Shown here: in pieces, positions 36,943 to 45,796 of the stretch
How the letters are laid out: each line of letters opens with the position of its first letter
How positions within the stretch are numbered: the stretch's first letter is position 1
From: Xanthomonas sontii
GTDB taxonomy: Bacteria > Pseudomonadota > Gammaproteobacteria > Xanthomonadales > Xanthomonadaceae
Length of the DNA stretch: 64,000 bases
Assembly: GCF_040529055.1 (NCBI RefSeq)
Contig: NZ_CP132342.1
Location: forward strand, 4,214,001 to 4,278,000
Direction of reading: 5' to 3'
Position numbers and translations under genes: made by a program
The notes under the pieces: model-generated
Seen by the model: only the letters and a program-made list of their open reading frames with translations
Database searches by the model: none
Told to the model about the DNA's origin: nothing

Positions 36943-38037
36943 ATGAAACACGCATCCCGGATCTCGGCAGCGATCGGCTTCAGCCTGGTCGGCATCATCT
37001 CGGCGGCCACGGCGCAATCGCAACTCACGCGCACGCCCGCGCCGCTGCAGGTCGAACTGACGCCGGTCGCCGACGCCGACGGCCAGCAGCGCGGCCAGAT
37101 GGCGGTGACCGTGCGCAACACCGGCACGCAGGTCGCACGCGTGCCCAAGTGGGAACTGCCGCTGGGCGATCTCGACAACGCCCTGTTCCAGGTCCAGCGC
37201 GACGGCAAGCCGGTGGATTACGTCGGGCGCCTGGTCAAGCGCGCCGCGCCGCGCGCCGAGGACATGGTGGTGCTGCAGCCGGGCGAAGCGAAGCAGGCGC
37301 AGATCGACCTGAGCCGCGCCTACGACCTGACCCGCAGCGGCACCTACAGCATCCGCCTCGACGCGCCGCTGCAGGGCGCCGCGCTCGCCGATGGCGCGCG
37401 CATGCTGCGTGCCGACGGCGAGCCGCAGACCCTGTCCAGCGCGCCGCTGACGGTATGGCTGGATGGCGGCCGCGGCCATGCGGTGCGCAACGACCTGATG
37501 GTCGGCCCGCAGGCGGTGGTCAACGGCGTCAACTACGCCTCGTGCAGCACCAGCCAGATCAGCACCATCGGCAGCGCGGTGAACGCGGCGCGCACCTACT
37601 CGCAGAACGCCAAGACCTACCTCAACGGCGGCAGCACCGGCGCGCGCTACACCACCTGGTTCGGCGCCTACAACGCCAGCCGCTACAGCACCGCCACGTC
37701 CAACTTCGTCAACATCGATTCGGCGATCGACCAGAACAACGGCCAGATCACCATCAATTGCGGCTGCAGCGACAGTTCCTACGCCTACGTGTATCCGAAC
37801 CAGCCGTACCAGATCTACGTCTGCAATGCGTTCTGGAGCGCGCCGCTGACCGGCACCGACTCCAAGGCCGGCACCCTGATCCACGAAATGAGCCACTTCA
37901 GCGTGGTCGCCGGCACGCAGGACACCGCGTACGGCCAGAGCGCGGCCAAGAGCCTGGCCAAGAGCGATCCGGCGCGCGCGGTGAAGAACGCCGACAGCCA
38001 CGAGTACTTCGCCGAGAACAATCCGTCGCAGAACTGA
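36943..38037 (+). CDS. Secreted M35-family (aspzincin) metalloendopeptidase, 364 aa
   Basis: This exported zinc endopeptidase is of the deuterolysin/peptidyl-Lys metalloendopeptidase type. A signal peptide (SLVGIISAATAQSQ) is followed by a 150-residue N-terminal domain, then the catalytic domain from about residue 195. The zinc motif HEMSH is at 314-318 and the third ligand is Asp327 in GTQDTAYG, the aspzincin signature. Cysteine pairs (ASCSTSQ, NCGCSD, YVCNAF) probably form disulfides. GGAGAGAG precedes the ATG. Related enzymes cleave at lysine and are secreted by bacteria and fungi. It is a plausible extracellular degradative factor; a role in host interaction is only inference. Confidence 0.92.
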   Translation: MKHASRISAAIGFSLVGIISAATAQSQLTRTPAPLQVELTPVADADGQQRGQMAVTVRNTGTQVARVPKWELPLGDLDNALFQVQRDGKPVDYVGRLVKRAAPRAEDMVVLQPGEAKQAQIDLSRAYDLTRSGTYSIRLDAPLQGAALADGARMLRADGEPQTLSSAPLTVWLDGGRGHAVRNDLMVGPQAVVNGVNYASCSTSQISTIGSAVNAARTYSQNAKTYLNGGSTGARYTTWFGAYNASRYSTATSNFVNIDSAIDQNNGQITINCGCSDSSYAYVYPNQPYQIYVCNAFWSAPLTGTDSKAGTLIHEMSHFSVVAGTQDTAYGQSAAKSLAKSDPARAVKNADSHEYFAENNPSQN

Positions 38038-38059
38038 GTCCGGCACGCCGGTGATGTCC

Positions 38060-38088
38060 CCGGGCGCCGACCTCGCGTCGGCGCCCGG
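38060..38088. terminator. Hairpin between convergent M35 and DUF1501 genes
   Basis: A perfect 12-bp GC-rich stem (38060-38071 with 38077-38088) with a 5-base loop lies 22 bases after the M35 stop and before the leftward DUF1501 gene end. There is no clear T-tract. Confidence 0.7.
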
Positions 38089-38133
38089 TTCGCGTGCGGC
38101 CCAGGCCGCACCTCTGTGCCCGTGTGGTGTGTC

Positions 38134-39267
38134 CTAGGCCACCAGGCCCTCCAACCTGGGCAGCCCCGCGCTGCCGGGGAACACCTGGATGTCCAGCGCG
38201 TGCTCGGACACGCCCAGATGCGCGCCGAGCACGTGCCGGAACAGGCTGCGCAGGTCGCTGGTGGCGCGCAGGTCGCGGCCCTCGTTCAAGGCCCGCGGCG
38301 ACAGGCCGGGCCAATCTCCCGCGATGCGCCCGCCGCGCACCGCGCCGCCGGCCAGGAACGCCACCCCGCCGGTGCCATGGTCGGTCCCGCCGGTGCCGTT
38401 CACCGCCGCGGTGCGGCCGAACTCGGTCACCACCGCGACCACGCTGCGCGACCAGCAGGCCTGCGCGCCATCGTGGAACGCGCGCAGCCCCGCATCCAGT
38501 TCGCCCAGCTTGCGCTGCAGCACCGCGGCCTGGTTGCCGTGGGTATCCCAGCCGGCATCCTCGACGAAGCCGATCCGCGGCCCGTCGGGCTTGGCCATGA
38601 AGCTGGCCGCCGCACTCATCGCCTGCGGCAATTGCCCACCCTTGACGCTGTCCACCTGCATGCCCTGCTCGCGCAGCGCGCGCGCGAAATCGCCGGCCAG
38701 GTGCGGATCGGCGGCGTACAGCGGCTGCAGACGCTGCAGCAGGATCGGATTGACCGCGCTCGGCAGCGGCGGCGACCAGCTGTTCACCGCGCCAGGGCCA
38801 CGCATGATCAGCGGCGTCACCGCGCTCACCGACACCGCCTCGGCGCCGTGCAGGGCCAGTGCGCAGCGGTTGAGCCAGCCGCTGGAGGCGCCACTGGGCC
38901 GCGCGGTGCCGTTCTCCAGGCAATCCTGCGCCTCGAAGTGCGAGCGCTCGCGGTACGGCGGCGCCACCGCCACCACCGGCAGCCATTGCTTGCGCGCGTA
39001 CAGCTCATGCGCGAACGCCAGCGCCGGATGCAGCGCGAAGCTGCCGTCCAGGGCCAGGGTCTGCGGCGGCGCCAGCGCGCCGCGCAGGCGTGCGTAGTCG
39101 GGGTCGGCGGTCGGCACCAGCGCGTGCAGCCCGTCCAGCGCGCCGCGCAGCAGCACCACCAGCAGGCGCGTATCGGCGCCCGGCGCGGCCAGACCGTTGC
39201 CAGACCACAGGCTCAACACGGTGGCCGCACCGCTGGCGGCAAGGAAACGACGGCGTGTCAGTTGCAT
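38134..39267 (-). CDS. DUF1501 protein with twin-arginine signal, 377 aa
   Basis: The protein begins with a twin-arginine export signal, LTRRRFLAASGAATVLSLW, so it is folded before export to the periplasm. The rest is the DUF1501 domain, an alkaline-phosphatase/sulfatase-like fold: LLVVLLRGALDGLHALVP near the start, GWDTHGNQAAVL, VVAVVTEFGRTAAVNGTGGTDHGTGG with acidic and histidine residues that could bind metal. The start at 39267 has GGGAGAAG upstream. It lies 37 bases after the DUF1800 gene. These two families usually occur as pairs, and their joint function is unknown. Confidence 0.9.
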   Translation of the reverse strand: MQLTRRRFLAASGAATVLSLWSGNGLAAPGADTRLLVVLLRGALDGLHALVPTADPDYARLRGALAPPQTLALDGSFALHPALAFAHELYARKQWLPVVAVAPPYRERSHFEAQDCLENGTARPSGASSGWLNRCALALHGAEAVSVSAVTPLIMRGPGAVNSWSPPLPSAVNPILLQRLQPLYAADPHLAGDFARALREQGMQVDSVKGGQLPQAMSAAASFMAKPDGPRIGFVEDAGWDTHGNQAAVLQRKLGELDAGLRAFHDGAQACWSRSVVAVVTEFGRTAAVNGTGGTDHGTGGVAFLAGGAVRGGRIAGDWPGLSPRALNEGRDLRATSDLRSLFRHVLGAHLGVSEHALDIQVFPGSAGLPRLEGLVA

Positions 39268-39304
39268 CGGAGCTTCTCCCATCGCGGATCGGACCGCGCG
39301 CCGC

Positions 39305-40732
39305 TCAGGCGCGCCATTGGAAGGCCGGGCTGGCCAGCAGCACCGCCACGCCTTCGCGTGGCGATTCGGCGCGCCGCACCGCGGTCAGCGTGTCCGCATC
39401 CGGACCGTCGCCGAACGCGGTCGCGGCCAGTGCCAGCGGCTCGCCCGGCGCCATCCCAGCCAGCGCCTCGGCCGCCTGCACGCGCTTCCACAGTGCGTCG
39501 GCGCCGCTCCATTCCGCCGCCACGTCGGCATAACCGGCCGGCGAGCGCGGCGTGAACGGCGGCTGCCCCATCCGTGCCAGCAGGGTCAGCACGGTCTTCT
39601 GCTGCGGCGGCGCCTCGGGCCAGGTACCACCGGCACGCAGCGCCGACACCACGAAATCCTGCGGCGGCTTGAACTTGCGCGCCTGCGCGTCCCACGCCTC
39701 GGGGCTGTCGATCAGGGCGCGGTAGACGTGGCGCAGGTCGCCATCGCTGCGCCGCCACGCGTCGGCCATGCGCTGTACCAAGGCTGGCGGCGGATCGTCG
39801 CGGACGAAATGCCGGGCCAGCTTGAACGAGACGTGCTGCGCGGTGGCCGGGTGCCGGGCCAGCGCCGCCAGGATCGCCTCGCCCTGCGCCACGCCGTCCT
39901 CGGCGTAGCGCCGGCCCAGCACCAGGCGGCTGCCGGCGGCATGCGCCGGCGCGCGAAACACGAAGGCACTGCCGGGCGCGCCCTGCTCGAAATCGCGTGG
40001 CGCCGGCACGCCCCAGCCGGTGATCGCACGCGCCAGTTCGGTGACGTCGGCCTGGGTATAGCCGCCGTCCACGCCCAGCGTGTGCAGTTCCAGGATCTCG
40101 CGCGCCAGGTTCTCGTTGAGCCCCAGGCGGCGCGCAGGGCGTTCGGGATCCAGGCGCAGGGCCCGGCGCTGCGCGCGTTGCGCCAGCAGCGAGTCGGGGC
40201 CGACCGAATTGGCGTTGTCCAGGTAGCGCAGCATCGCCGGGTGCCGCTCCACCGCCAGCAGCAGATCGGCGAAGCGGCCCATGCAGTGCGGGCGGATCGC
40301 CTCGCGCTCCATCGGCGCCGCGTACAGCGCGGCCGCGCGCTTGTCGACCGAGACCGCGAAATGATTGGACCAGAACTGCACCAGGCGCTCGGCGAATCCG
40401 GCCGGGCTGGACACCGCGACCCGGTAGCGCGCCGCCAGTTCCTGCGCCTGTGCCTGCCGATAGAGCCCGCGCGCGGCCTGCTGCGCCTGCTGGGCGGCCT
40501 GCTGCGGATCGCCGGCCGCCTGCTGCCGCGCCTGGCGGCGTTCGCGCTGGTAGTCGGCCTCGCGGCGCAGGTAGGCCAGGCTGTCGGGCAGGCCCTGCAA
40601 CGCCGGCGCCAGCGGCGGCGACTGCAGTTGCGCGGCCAGCCAGGCGCGCGGTTCGCCCATGGCAGCCAGGTCCCCGGGACGGGCGCCCAGGCCGAAGCGG
40701 TTGGCGGCGCTCAAGCTCTCGCGGCGGATCAT
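39305..40732 (-). CDS. DUF1800 protein, 475 aa
   Basis: The protein shows the DUF1800 signatures: SAANRFGLGARPGDLAAMG at the N terminus, LVQFWSNHFAVSVDK, and NENLAREILELHTLGVDGGYTQADVTELARAITGWG, then FKLARHFVRDDPPPALVQRM. It is mainly helical with Ala/Gln-rich helices around residues 65-100. I see no obvious signal peptide. The start at 40732 follows GGAG by about seven bases. It is the upstream gene of a DUF1800-DUF1501 operon; that pairing is widespread, and no biochemical role is established that I can state. Confidence 0.9.
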   Translation of the reverse strand: MIRRESLSAANRFGLGARPGDLAAMGEPRAWLAAQLQSPPLAPALQGLPDSLAYLRREADYQRERRQARQQAAGDPQQAAQQAQQAARGLYRQAQAQELAARYRVAVSSPAGFAERLVQFWSNHFAVSVDKRAAALYAAPMEREAIRPHCMGRFADLLLAVERHPAMLRYLDNANSVGPDSLLAQRAQRRALRLDPERPARRLGLNENLAREILELHTLGVDGGYTQADVTELARAITGWGVPAPRDFEQGAPGSAFVFRAPAHAAGSRLVLGRRYAEDGVAQGEAILAALARHPATAQHVSFKLARHFVRDDPPPALVQRMADAWRRSDGDLRHVYRALIDSPEAWDAQARKFKPPQDFVVSALRAGGTWPEAPPQQKTVLTLLARMGQPPFTPRSPAGYADVAAEWSGADALWKRVQAAEALAGMAPGEPLALAATAFGDGPDADTLTAVRRAESPREGVAVLLASPAFQWRA

Positions 40733-40852
40733 GCGGCGCTCCGGTGATGGCGACAGCCTTGCAAACGCGCAGCACGGGCCGCGGTTGACCGGCCGGTGGC
40801 GGCGTTGCGCCTGGCCGCCCTGCGACCTCCCGCCGGAGCGCGGCGCGGACAC

Positions 40853-40882
40853 AAAAAAGGCCCGGCACAGCGGCCGGGCCTT
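40853..40882 (-). terminator. Rho-independent terminator of the DUF4870 gene
   Basis: Read on the minus strand, an 8-bp GC stem (40859-40866 with 40873-40880) is followed by six T residues at 40858-40853, 23 bases past the stop of the leftward DUF4870 gene. Confidence 0.9.
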
Positions 40883-40904
40883 CGGGGACGCGTCGCAGGC
40901 GCGC

Positions 40905-41282
40905 TTACTTGATCAGGCGCAGCGCGAACGGGTAGCGGTAGGCGACGCCGTCGTTGGCCTTGATGCCGGCCAGGATGCAGAACACCAGGTTCACCACCCA
41001 CACCACCGGCATCAGCAATCCGCCGATGACGATCACGCTGAGCACCACGCAGATCACGTACGCGATGGCGACGGTGATCTGGAAATTCAGCGCTTCCTTG
41101 GCCTGGTCGTTGAGGAAGGACTTGGCCGGATTGTCCTTGTTCACCAGCCAGATGATCAGCGGCACGATGAAGCCGGCGATGATCCCGGACAGATGGGTGA
41201 TCAGCGCGACAGTGCGATCTTCCTGAGGGCCTGCCGAGGCCGGCGGCGGCGGCGGGGCAGTGACGTTGTCGAATTCGCTCAT
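40905..41282 (-). CDS. DUF4870 small membrane protein, 125 aa
   Basis: This small integral membrane protein has the DUF4870 pattern: ALITHLSGIIAGFIVPLIIWLVNKDNPAKSFLNDQAKEALNFQITV, then two further hydrophobic segments and PVVWVVNLVFCILAGIKANDG. There are three or four membrane helices after a Pro-rich cytoplasmic tail. AAAGGAACGGAAT upstream is a good ribosome binding site. The function is unknown. A second, diverged protein with a similar HLS...FVAEHARQA pattern is encoded 176 bases upstream. Confidence 0.92.
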   Translation of the reverse strand: MSEFDNVTAPPPPPASAGPQEDRTVALITHLSGIIAGFIVPLIIWLVNKDNPAKSFLNDQAKEALNFQITVAIAYVICVVLSVIVIGGLLMPVVWVVNLVFCILAGIKANDGVAYRYPFALRLIK

Positions 41283-41458
41283 CGGTATTCCGTTCCTTTG
41301 GTGGTGAGGGGACAAGACGTTTGGCGCGTCACTCTCGGCGGCTGGCGCAGCGCTGTCAAGCCAAGCCAGCAAGGCGGGAAGACGCCTCGACGGGCTCAAG
41401 GATCGCCCGCTCGGCAACCGCGGCGCTGATCCGACGCCCCATACGGCAGCGGATCGCG

Positions 41459-41857
41459 CTAGCGGCGACCGAGCATGGCCTTGGCCGCCGCGTATAGGCT
41501 GACTCCAATCGCCACAAGCAGCATCAGGACCAGCAGCCACCCGAACACGAGCACGGCACCGAAGATCAGCACGCTCGGCGCCAGCAAGACCGCACTCAGC
41601 AGGGACAGGCCGAAGCCCATCCGCATGGCCTGGCGCGCGTGTTCGGCGACGAACGGCTGCCTGCCCCGCATCGCCCACCATTGCGCGCCCGGCAACAGCC
41701 ACAGCAACAGCAGCCACCACAGCGCGTCGCCCAGGTGCGCATTGCAGGTGGCGAACAAGCCGATCCACATCGACAGATGCGCAAATGCCGCCAGCGCGCG
41801 CTCCCACGCGGGCGCGGGGCCGTCGGTGATCGTGTTCTCGGTGTCGCTTGCCTGCAT
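41459..41857 (-). CDS. Small membrane protein, probable diverged DUF4870 relative, 132 aa
   Basis: This integral membrane protein has four hydrophobic segments. AAFAHLSMWIG near residue 24 and FVAEHARQAMRMGFGLSLL near 69 match the helix and loop pattern of DUF4870 proteins (HLS ... F..D.A..AL.FQ). This suggests an ancient duplication with the gene just downstream. It has no recognisable catalytic residues. Function is unknown. Confidence 0.75.
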   Translation of the reverse strand: MQASDTENTITDGPAPAWERALAAFAHLSMWIGLFATCNAHLGDALWWLLLLWLLPGAQWWAMRGRQPFVAEHARQAMRMGFGLSLLSAVLLAPSVLIFGAVLVFGWLLVLMLLVAIGVSLYAAAKAMLGRR

Positions 41858-41894
41858 GGCTGTGCGTCCTTGCGCGCTGCCTGCGTCGCGGCGC

Positions 41895-43259
41895 TCAGTC
41901 GTTGCCGGCCACCGTCATCCTGCCGACCAGCACCGCGCCGATGTGCACGTGCGAGCGCACATCGATGTCGGCGCCGACCGCCTCGATGTCCTGGAACATC
42001 TGCCGCAGGTTGCCGGCGATGGTGATCTCGTCCACCGGATAGGCGATTTCGCCGTTCTCGATCCAGAACCCGCCGGCGCCGCGCGAGTAGTCGCCGGTGA
42101 CCGGATTGACGCCGTTGCCCATCAGGTCGGTGACCAGCAGGCCGCGCGGCAGGCCCTTGACGATGGTCTGCAGGTCGGGGGCATTGGCCGCCACCTGCAG
42201 GTTGTGTACGCCGCCTGCATTGGCGGTGGTCTGCAGGCCCAGCTTGCGCGCCGAGTAGCTGCCCAGCACGTAGCGCTGCAGCACGCCGTCGCGCACCAGC
42301 GGCGCCTCGCGGGTGGCCACGCCCTCGCCGTCGAAGGCGGCCGAGCGCAGGCCGCGGCGCAGGTGCGGCCGTTCGTCGATCGCGAACCACTCCGGGAACA
42401 GGCGGGTGCCGGCGCTGTCGAGCAGGAAACTGGCGCGACGGTACAGCGCGCCGCCGGACACCGCGCCAAGCAGATGCCCGATCAACGAGCGCGCCATTTC
42501 CGGCGCGAACAGCACCGGCACCTCGCCGGTCGGCAGCGAGCGCGGCTGCAGCCGCGCCACGGTGCGCTCGGCGGCACGGCGGCCGATCGCCGAGGCGCGT
42601 TCCAGGTCCTCGCGCGCCAGCGCGCTGCTGTACCAGCCGTCGCGCTGCATGCCGTCGCCCTGCCCGGCGATCAGCGTGCAGGCGATCGAATGGTGGGTGC
42701 TGCGCTCGCAGCCGACGAAGCCGTGCGAATTGGCATAGACCGACAGGCTCTCGCTGCTGCCGGCCGAGGCGCCGTCGGAATTGCTGATCCGCGCATCGGC
42801 GTCGCGACCGGCGGCCTCGCAGGCCAGCGCCAGGTCGATCGCCTCCTCGGCCTGCAACGGCCACGGATGCCAACGGTCGTAATCCGGCTGCTCGCGCGCC
42901 ATCAGCGCCGCCTCGGCCAGGCCAGCCGCCACATCGTCCTCGGTGTAGCGGGCGATGGCGCAGGCCTGGGCCACGGTGGCCTCCAGGCTGGACTCGTGCA
43001 GGTCGGCGGTACTGGCGCTGCCCTTGCGCTGGCCGAAGTAGACGGTGACGCCGATACCGCGGTCGCGGGTGGATTCCACGGTCTCCACAGCGCCCAGGCG
43101 CACGTTGACGTCCAGCCCGCGGTCTTCGCTGCAGCTGACCTCGGCCTGGCTGGCGCCAAGCGCGCGGGCGCGCGCCAGCAGCCGTTCGGCGATGTCGGAC
43201 AGGCGCTCCAGGCGCTGCTGGCTGTCGTCGCGGTGCAAATCGGGGGTGATCGCGTTCAA
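41895..43259 (-). CDS. pmbA: Metalloprotease accessory protein PmbA/TldE, 454 aa
   Basis: This is the partner of TldD in the heterodimeric zinc protease that trims unfolded peptides and matures some modified peptides. The TldE half lacks the metal motif, as expected. Signatures include GVTVYFGQRKGSASTADL, ISNSDGASAGSSESLSVYANSHGF, GYSARKLGLQTTANAGG-like ARKLGLQTTANAGGVHNL and GGFWIENGEIAYPVDEITIAGNL. The start is a TTG at 43259 with AAGGA seven bases further upstream; no ATG is available. It is divergent from yjgA across 95 bases, the same pairing as in E. coli. TldD is encoded 0.9 kb away. Confidence 0.94.
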   Translation of the reverse strand: MNAITPDLHRDDSQQRLERLSDIAERLLARARALGASQAEVSCSEDRGLDVNVRLGAVETVESTRDRGIGVTVYFGQRKGSASTADLHESSLEATVAQACAIARYTEDDVAAGLAEAALMAREQPDYDRWHPWPLQAEEAIDLALACEAAGRDADARISNSDGASAGSSESLSVYANSHGFVGCERSTHHSIACTLIAGQGDGMQRDGWYSSALAREDLERASAIGRRAAERTVARLQPRSLPTGEVPVLFAPEMARSLIGHLLGAVSGGALYRRASFLLDSAGTRLFPEWFAIDERPHLRRGLRSAAFDGEGVATREAPLVRDGVLQRYVLGSYSARKLGLQTTANAGGVHNLQVAANAPDLQTIVKGLPRGLLVTDLMGNGVNPVTGDYSRGAGGFWIENGEIAYPVDEITIAGNLRQMFQDIEAVGADIDVRSHVHIGAVLVGRMTVAGND

Positions 43260-43354
43260 TGCTTTATCCTTGTTGTGCGAATCCCTTCGCCCCTGTCCGG
43301 CCGTCCTGGCCGGATGTGTTGATTTGATTTCCAGCCCGATCGAGTAGTACGAGC

Positions 43355-43951
43355 ATGCGCGGACGCGACGAAGACACCGGTGAATTCCGCGGCGAAAGCC
43401 GCAGCCAGCAACGCCGCGAAGCGCTGGAAGTGCTGAGCCTGGGCGAGAAGCTGGTGGCGCTGACCCCGGCGCAGCTGGCCAAGCTGCCGGTGCCCGAGTC
43501 GCTGCTGCCGCACATCGCCGAGACCAAGCGCATCACCTCGCACATCGCGCACAAGCGGCAGCTGGCGTTCCTGGCCAAGCAGATGCGGCGCGAGGACGAG
43601 GCGGTGCTGGAGGCGATCCGCGAGGCGATGGACGTCAACAGCGACAGCGCGCGCCGCGAAGTGGCGGCCATGCACCGGGTGGAGGACTGGCGCGAGCGGC
43701 TGCTCGCCGAAGGCGACACCGCGCTGGCCGAACTGCTGGCCGAGCATCCCGACGCCGACCGCCAGCGGCTGCGCCAGCTGGTCCGCAACGCCAAGGACGA
43801 GCGGCTGAAGAACAAGCCGCCGCACGCTTACCGCGAGTTGTTCCGGGAGCTGCGCGAGATGATCCTGGGGGGTGCGTCGGGAACGGGGAATGGAGAATCG
43901 GGAATCGAAGAAGCGGACGACGACGCGGCGTTCGACGACACGCGCGACTGA
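43355..43951 (+). CDS. yjgA: DarP/YjgA, 50S ribosome assembly factor (DUF615), 198 aa
   Basis: This small helical protein associates with late 50S precursors. The DUF615 block is clear: [31 protein letters not shown], then [22 protein letters not shown] and [34 protein letters not shown]. After residue 172 the family sequence ends and a tail [23 protein letters not shown] follows. The first part of this tail is encoded by a copy of the dispersed GGGAATGGGGAATCGGG-type repeat (43879-43908). The tail is therefore probably acquired and dispensable. The gene diverges from pmbA. Confidence 0.93.
   Translation: MRGRDEDTGEFRGESRSQQRREALEVLSLGEKLVALTPAQLAKLPVPESLLPHIAETKRITSHIAHKRQLAFLAKQMRREDEAVLEAIREAMDVNSDSARREVAAMHRVEDWRERLLAEGDTALAELLAEHPDADRQRLRQLVRNAKDERLKNKPPHAYRELFRELREMILGGASGTGNGESGIEEADDDAAFDDTRD
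43879..43908 (+). repeat. Dispersed GGGAATGGGGAATCGGG-type repeat within yjgA
   Basis: The 30 bases from 43879 match the repeat also found at about 49718-49750, 59576-59604 and, inverted, at 44077-44104, 49840-49867 and 59654-59686. Here it is in frame near the end of yjgA and translated as [10 protein letters not shown]. The inverted partner arm lies downstream at 44077-44104. Confidence 0.85.
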
Positions 43952-44076
43952 GGTGCGGCGCCGCCGGCTGCCACGCACGGCCGCCGACACACTCCCAGCA
44001 CCGTAGCTTGCAAGGCGCGCGATGAACCTATCCGGCAGGCCGGCAACGCCGCAGCACACCGCGGCTGTGGCTTTGC

Positions 44077-44104
44077 CGATTCCCGTTTCCCGATTCCCGA
44101 TTCC
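44077..44104. repeat. Inverted arm of the dispersed ATTCCCGATTCCC repeat
   Basis: This run of GATTCCCG units is the complement-orientation partner of the copy inside yjgA. The two arms flank about 170 bases containing the end of yjgA. It lies just downstream of the tldD stop on the opposite strand. Confidence 0.8.
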
Positions 44105-44125
44105 CTGCCTACCCACTCCCGGCTC

Positions 44126-45568
44126 CTAGGCCGTCCCGCCCACGGTCAGCCCGTCGATCAGCAGCGACGGCTGGCCCACGCCCACCGGCACGCTCTGCCC
44201 GTCCTTGCCGCAGACGCCGACGCCCTCGTCCAGCGCCAGGTCGTGGCCGATCATGCGCACCTTCTGCATGGTCTCCGGGCCGTTGCCGATCAGGGTGGCG
44301 CCCTTCACCGGCGCAGTGACCTTGCCGTCCTCGATCAGGTAGGCCTCGGTGGCCGAGAACACGTACTTGCCGCTGGTGATGTCGACCTGGCCGCCACCGA
44401 AGTTGACCGCGTACAGGCCCTTCTTCACCGAGCGGATCATCTCCTCGGGATCGTGCTGGCCGGCGCGCATGTAGGTGTTGGTCATGCGCGGCATCGGCAG
44501 GTGCGCGAACGATTCGCGGCGGCCGTTGCCGGTCGGCGCCACGCCCATCAGCCGCGCGTTGAGCGTGTCCTGCATGTAGCCGACCAGCACGCCGTCCTCG
44601 ATCAGGGTGGTGCAGTTGGTCGCGGTGCCCTCGTCGTCGACGTTGAGCGAACCGCGGCGGCCGTCCAGGGTGCCGTCGTCGACGATGGTGACGCCGGGCG
44701 AGGCCACGCGCTGGCCGATGCGGCCGGCGTAGACGCTGGTGCCCTTGCGGTTGAAGTCGCCCTCGAGGCCATGGCCGACCGCCTCGTGCAGCAGCACGCC
44801 GGGCCAACCCGGGCCCAGCACCACCTGCATGACCCCAGCCGGCGCCGGCACCGCCTCCAGGTTCACCAGCGCCTGGCGCAAGGCCTCGCGGGCGAAGGCT
44901 TCCGGGCGGCCGTCGGCGAACAGCGTGGCGTAGTCGTAGCGGCCGCCGCCGCCGGCATAGCCGGATTCGCGGCGGCCCTGCTGTTCGACGATCACCTGCA
45001 CGTTCAGCCGCACCAGCGGGCGCACGTCGGCGGCGAGCACGCCGTCGCTGCGCGCCACCAGCACCGTGTCCACGCCGCCGGACAGGCTCACCATCACCTG
45101 CTGCACGCGCGGGTCGGCGGCGCGCAGGTATTGGTCCAGCCGCCGCAGCAGCTCGACCTTGTGCGCGTTGTCCATCGCGTCCACCGGGTCCAGCGCCGGG
45201 TACAGCGCGCGGCCGCCACCGCGCTGCAGCGCGTGCGCCGGCTGCGCGCCGCCGTCGCGGGAGATGGCCCGCGCCGACTGCGCGGCGGCCAGCAGCGCGT
45301 CGCGGTGGATGTCGTCGGAATAGGCGAAGCCGGTCTTCTCGCCAGAGATCGCGCGCACCCCCACGCCCTGCTCGATGGAGTGGGCACCATCCTTGACGAT
45401 GCCGTCCTCCACGCTCCAGCTCTCGCGCCGCGAATGCTGGAAATACAGGTCGCCGAAATCGATGCCGGGGCCGAGCAGCGTGCCGAAGGCGCGCTCCAGG
45501 CTGGTGGCATCCAGGCCGGCGGGAAGCAACAGGCGGGTTTCGGCAAGACTCAGGGCGTGATCGTTCAT
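44126..45568 (-). CDS. tldD: Metalloprotease TldD, 480 aa
   Basis: This is the catalytic half of the TldD/TldE (PmbA) zinc protease. The metal motif HEAVGH is at residues 261-266 within [20 protein letters not shown]. Other family marks are [22 protein letters not shown] at the N terminus, [24 protein letters not shown] and [18 protein letters not shown]. The start at 45568 ([19 protein letters not shown]) is conserved in style with E. coli TldD. It is the last gene of the maf-rng-yhdP-tldD set, separated from yhdP by 228 bases of repeat-like sequence. Confidence 0.96.
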   Translation of the reverse strand: MNDHALSLAETRLLLPAGLDATSLERAFGTLLGPGIDFGDLYFQHSRRESWSVEDGIVKDGAHSIEQGVGVRAISGEKTGFAYSDDIHRDALLAAAQSARAISRDGGAQPAHALQRGGGRALYPALDPVDAMDNAHKVELLRRLDQYLRAADPRVQQVMVSLSGGVDTVLVARSDGVLAADVRPLVRLNVQVIVEQQGRRESGYAGGGGRYDYATLFADGRPEAFAREALRQALVNLEAVPAPAGVMQVVLGPGWPGVLLHEAVGHGLEGDFNRKGTSVYAGRIGQRVASPGVTIVDDGTLDGRRGSLNVDDEGTATNCTTLIEDGVLVGYMQDTLNARLMGVAPTGNGRRESFAHLPMPRMTNTYMRAGQHDPEEMIRSVKKGLYAVNFGGGQVDITSGKYVFSATEAYLIEDGKVTAPVKGATLIGNGPETMQKVRMIGHDLALDEGVGVCGKDGQSVPVGVGQPSLLIDGLTVGGTA

Positions 45569-45734
45569 GGGCTCAACATGGGGGAGGAAGGCGCGCAGCG
45601 CAAGCGGCGGGCGGCACAGTCTGAACACGGCAAGCGCGCGGGAAGCGCGGCGGTCTCTAGGCAATGCACCGCATCCCACGCACGCGCAGGGCGCCGCGCC
45701 ACTGCCATCCTTGCAGACCGGCATCGCGCGCAAC

Positions 45735-45796
45735 CGCCGCCATCCCCACTCCCGGCTTTCAACAGCCGCAGGCTGGTCATCCCCAATCCCGGCTTT
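45735..45796. repeat. Short direct repeats between yhdP and tldD
   Basis: Two related segments reading ATCCCCACTCCCGGCTTTCA (45742-45761) and ATCCCCAATCCCGGCTTTTCA (from 45779) lie just downstream of yhdP, separated by AACAGCCGCAGGCTGGTC. They belong to the same general CCCGATTCCCC-like repeat family, and the second reaches the yhdP stop codon. Confidence 0.6.
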
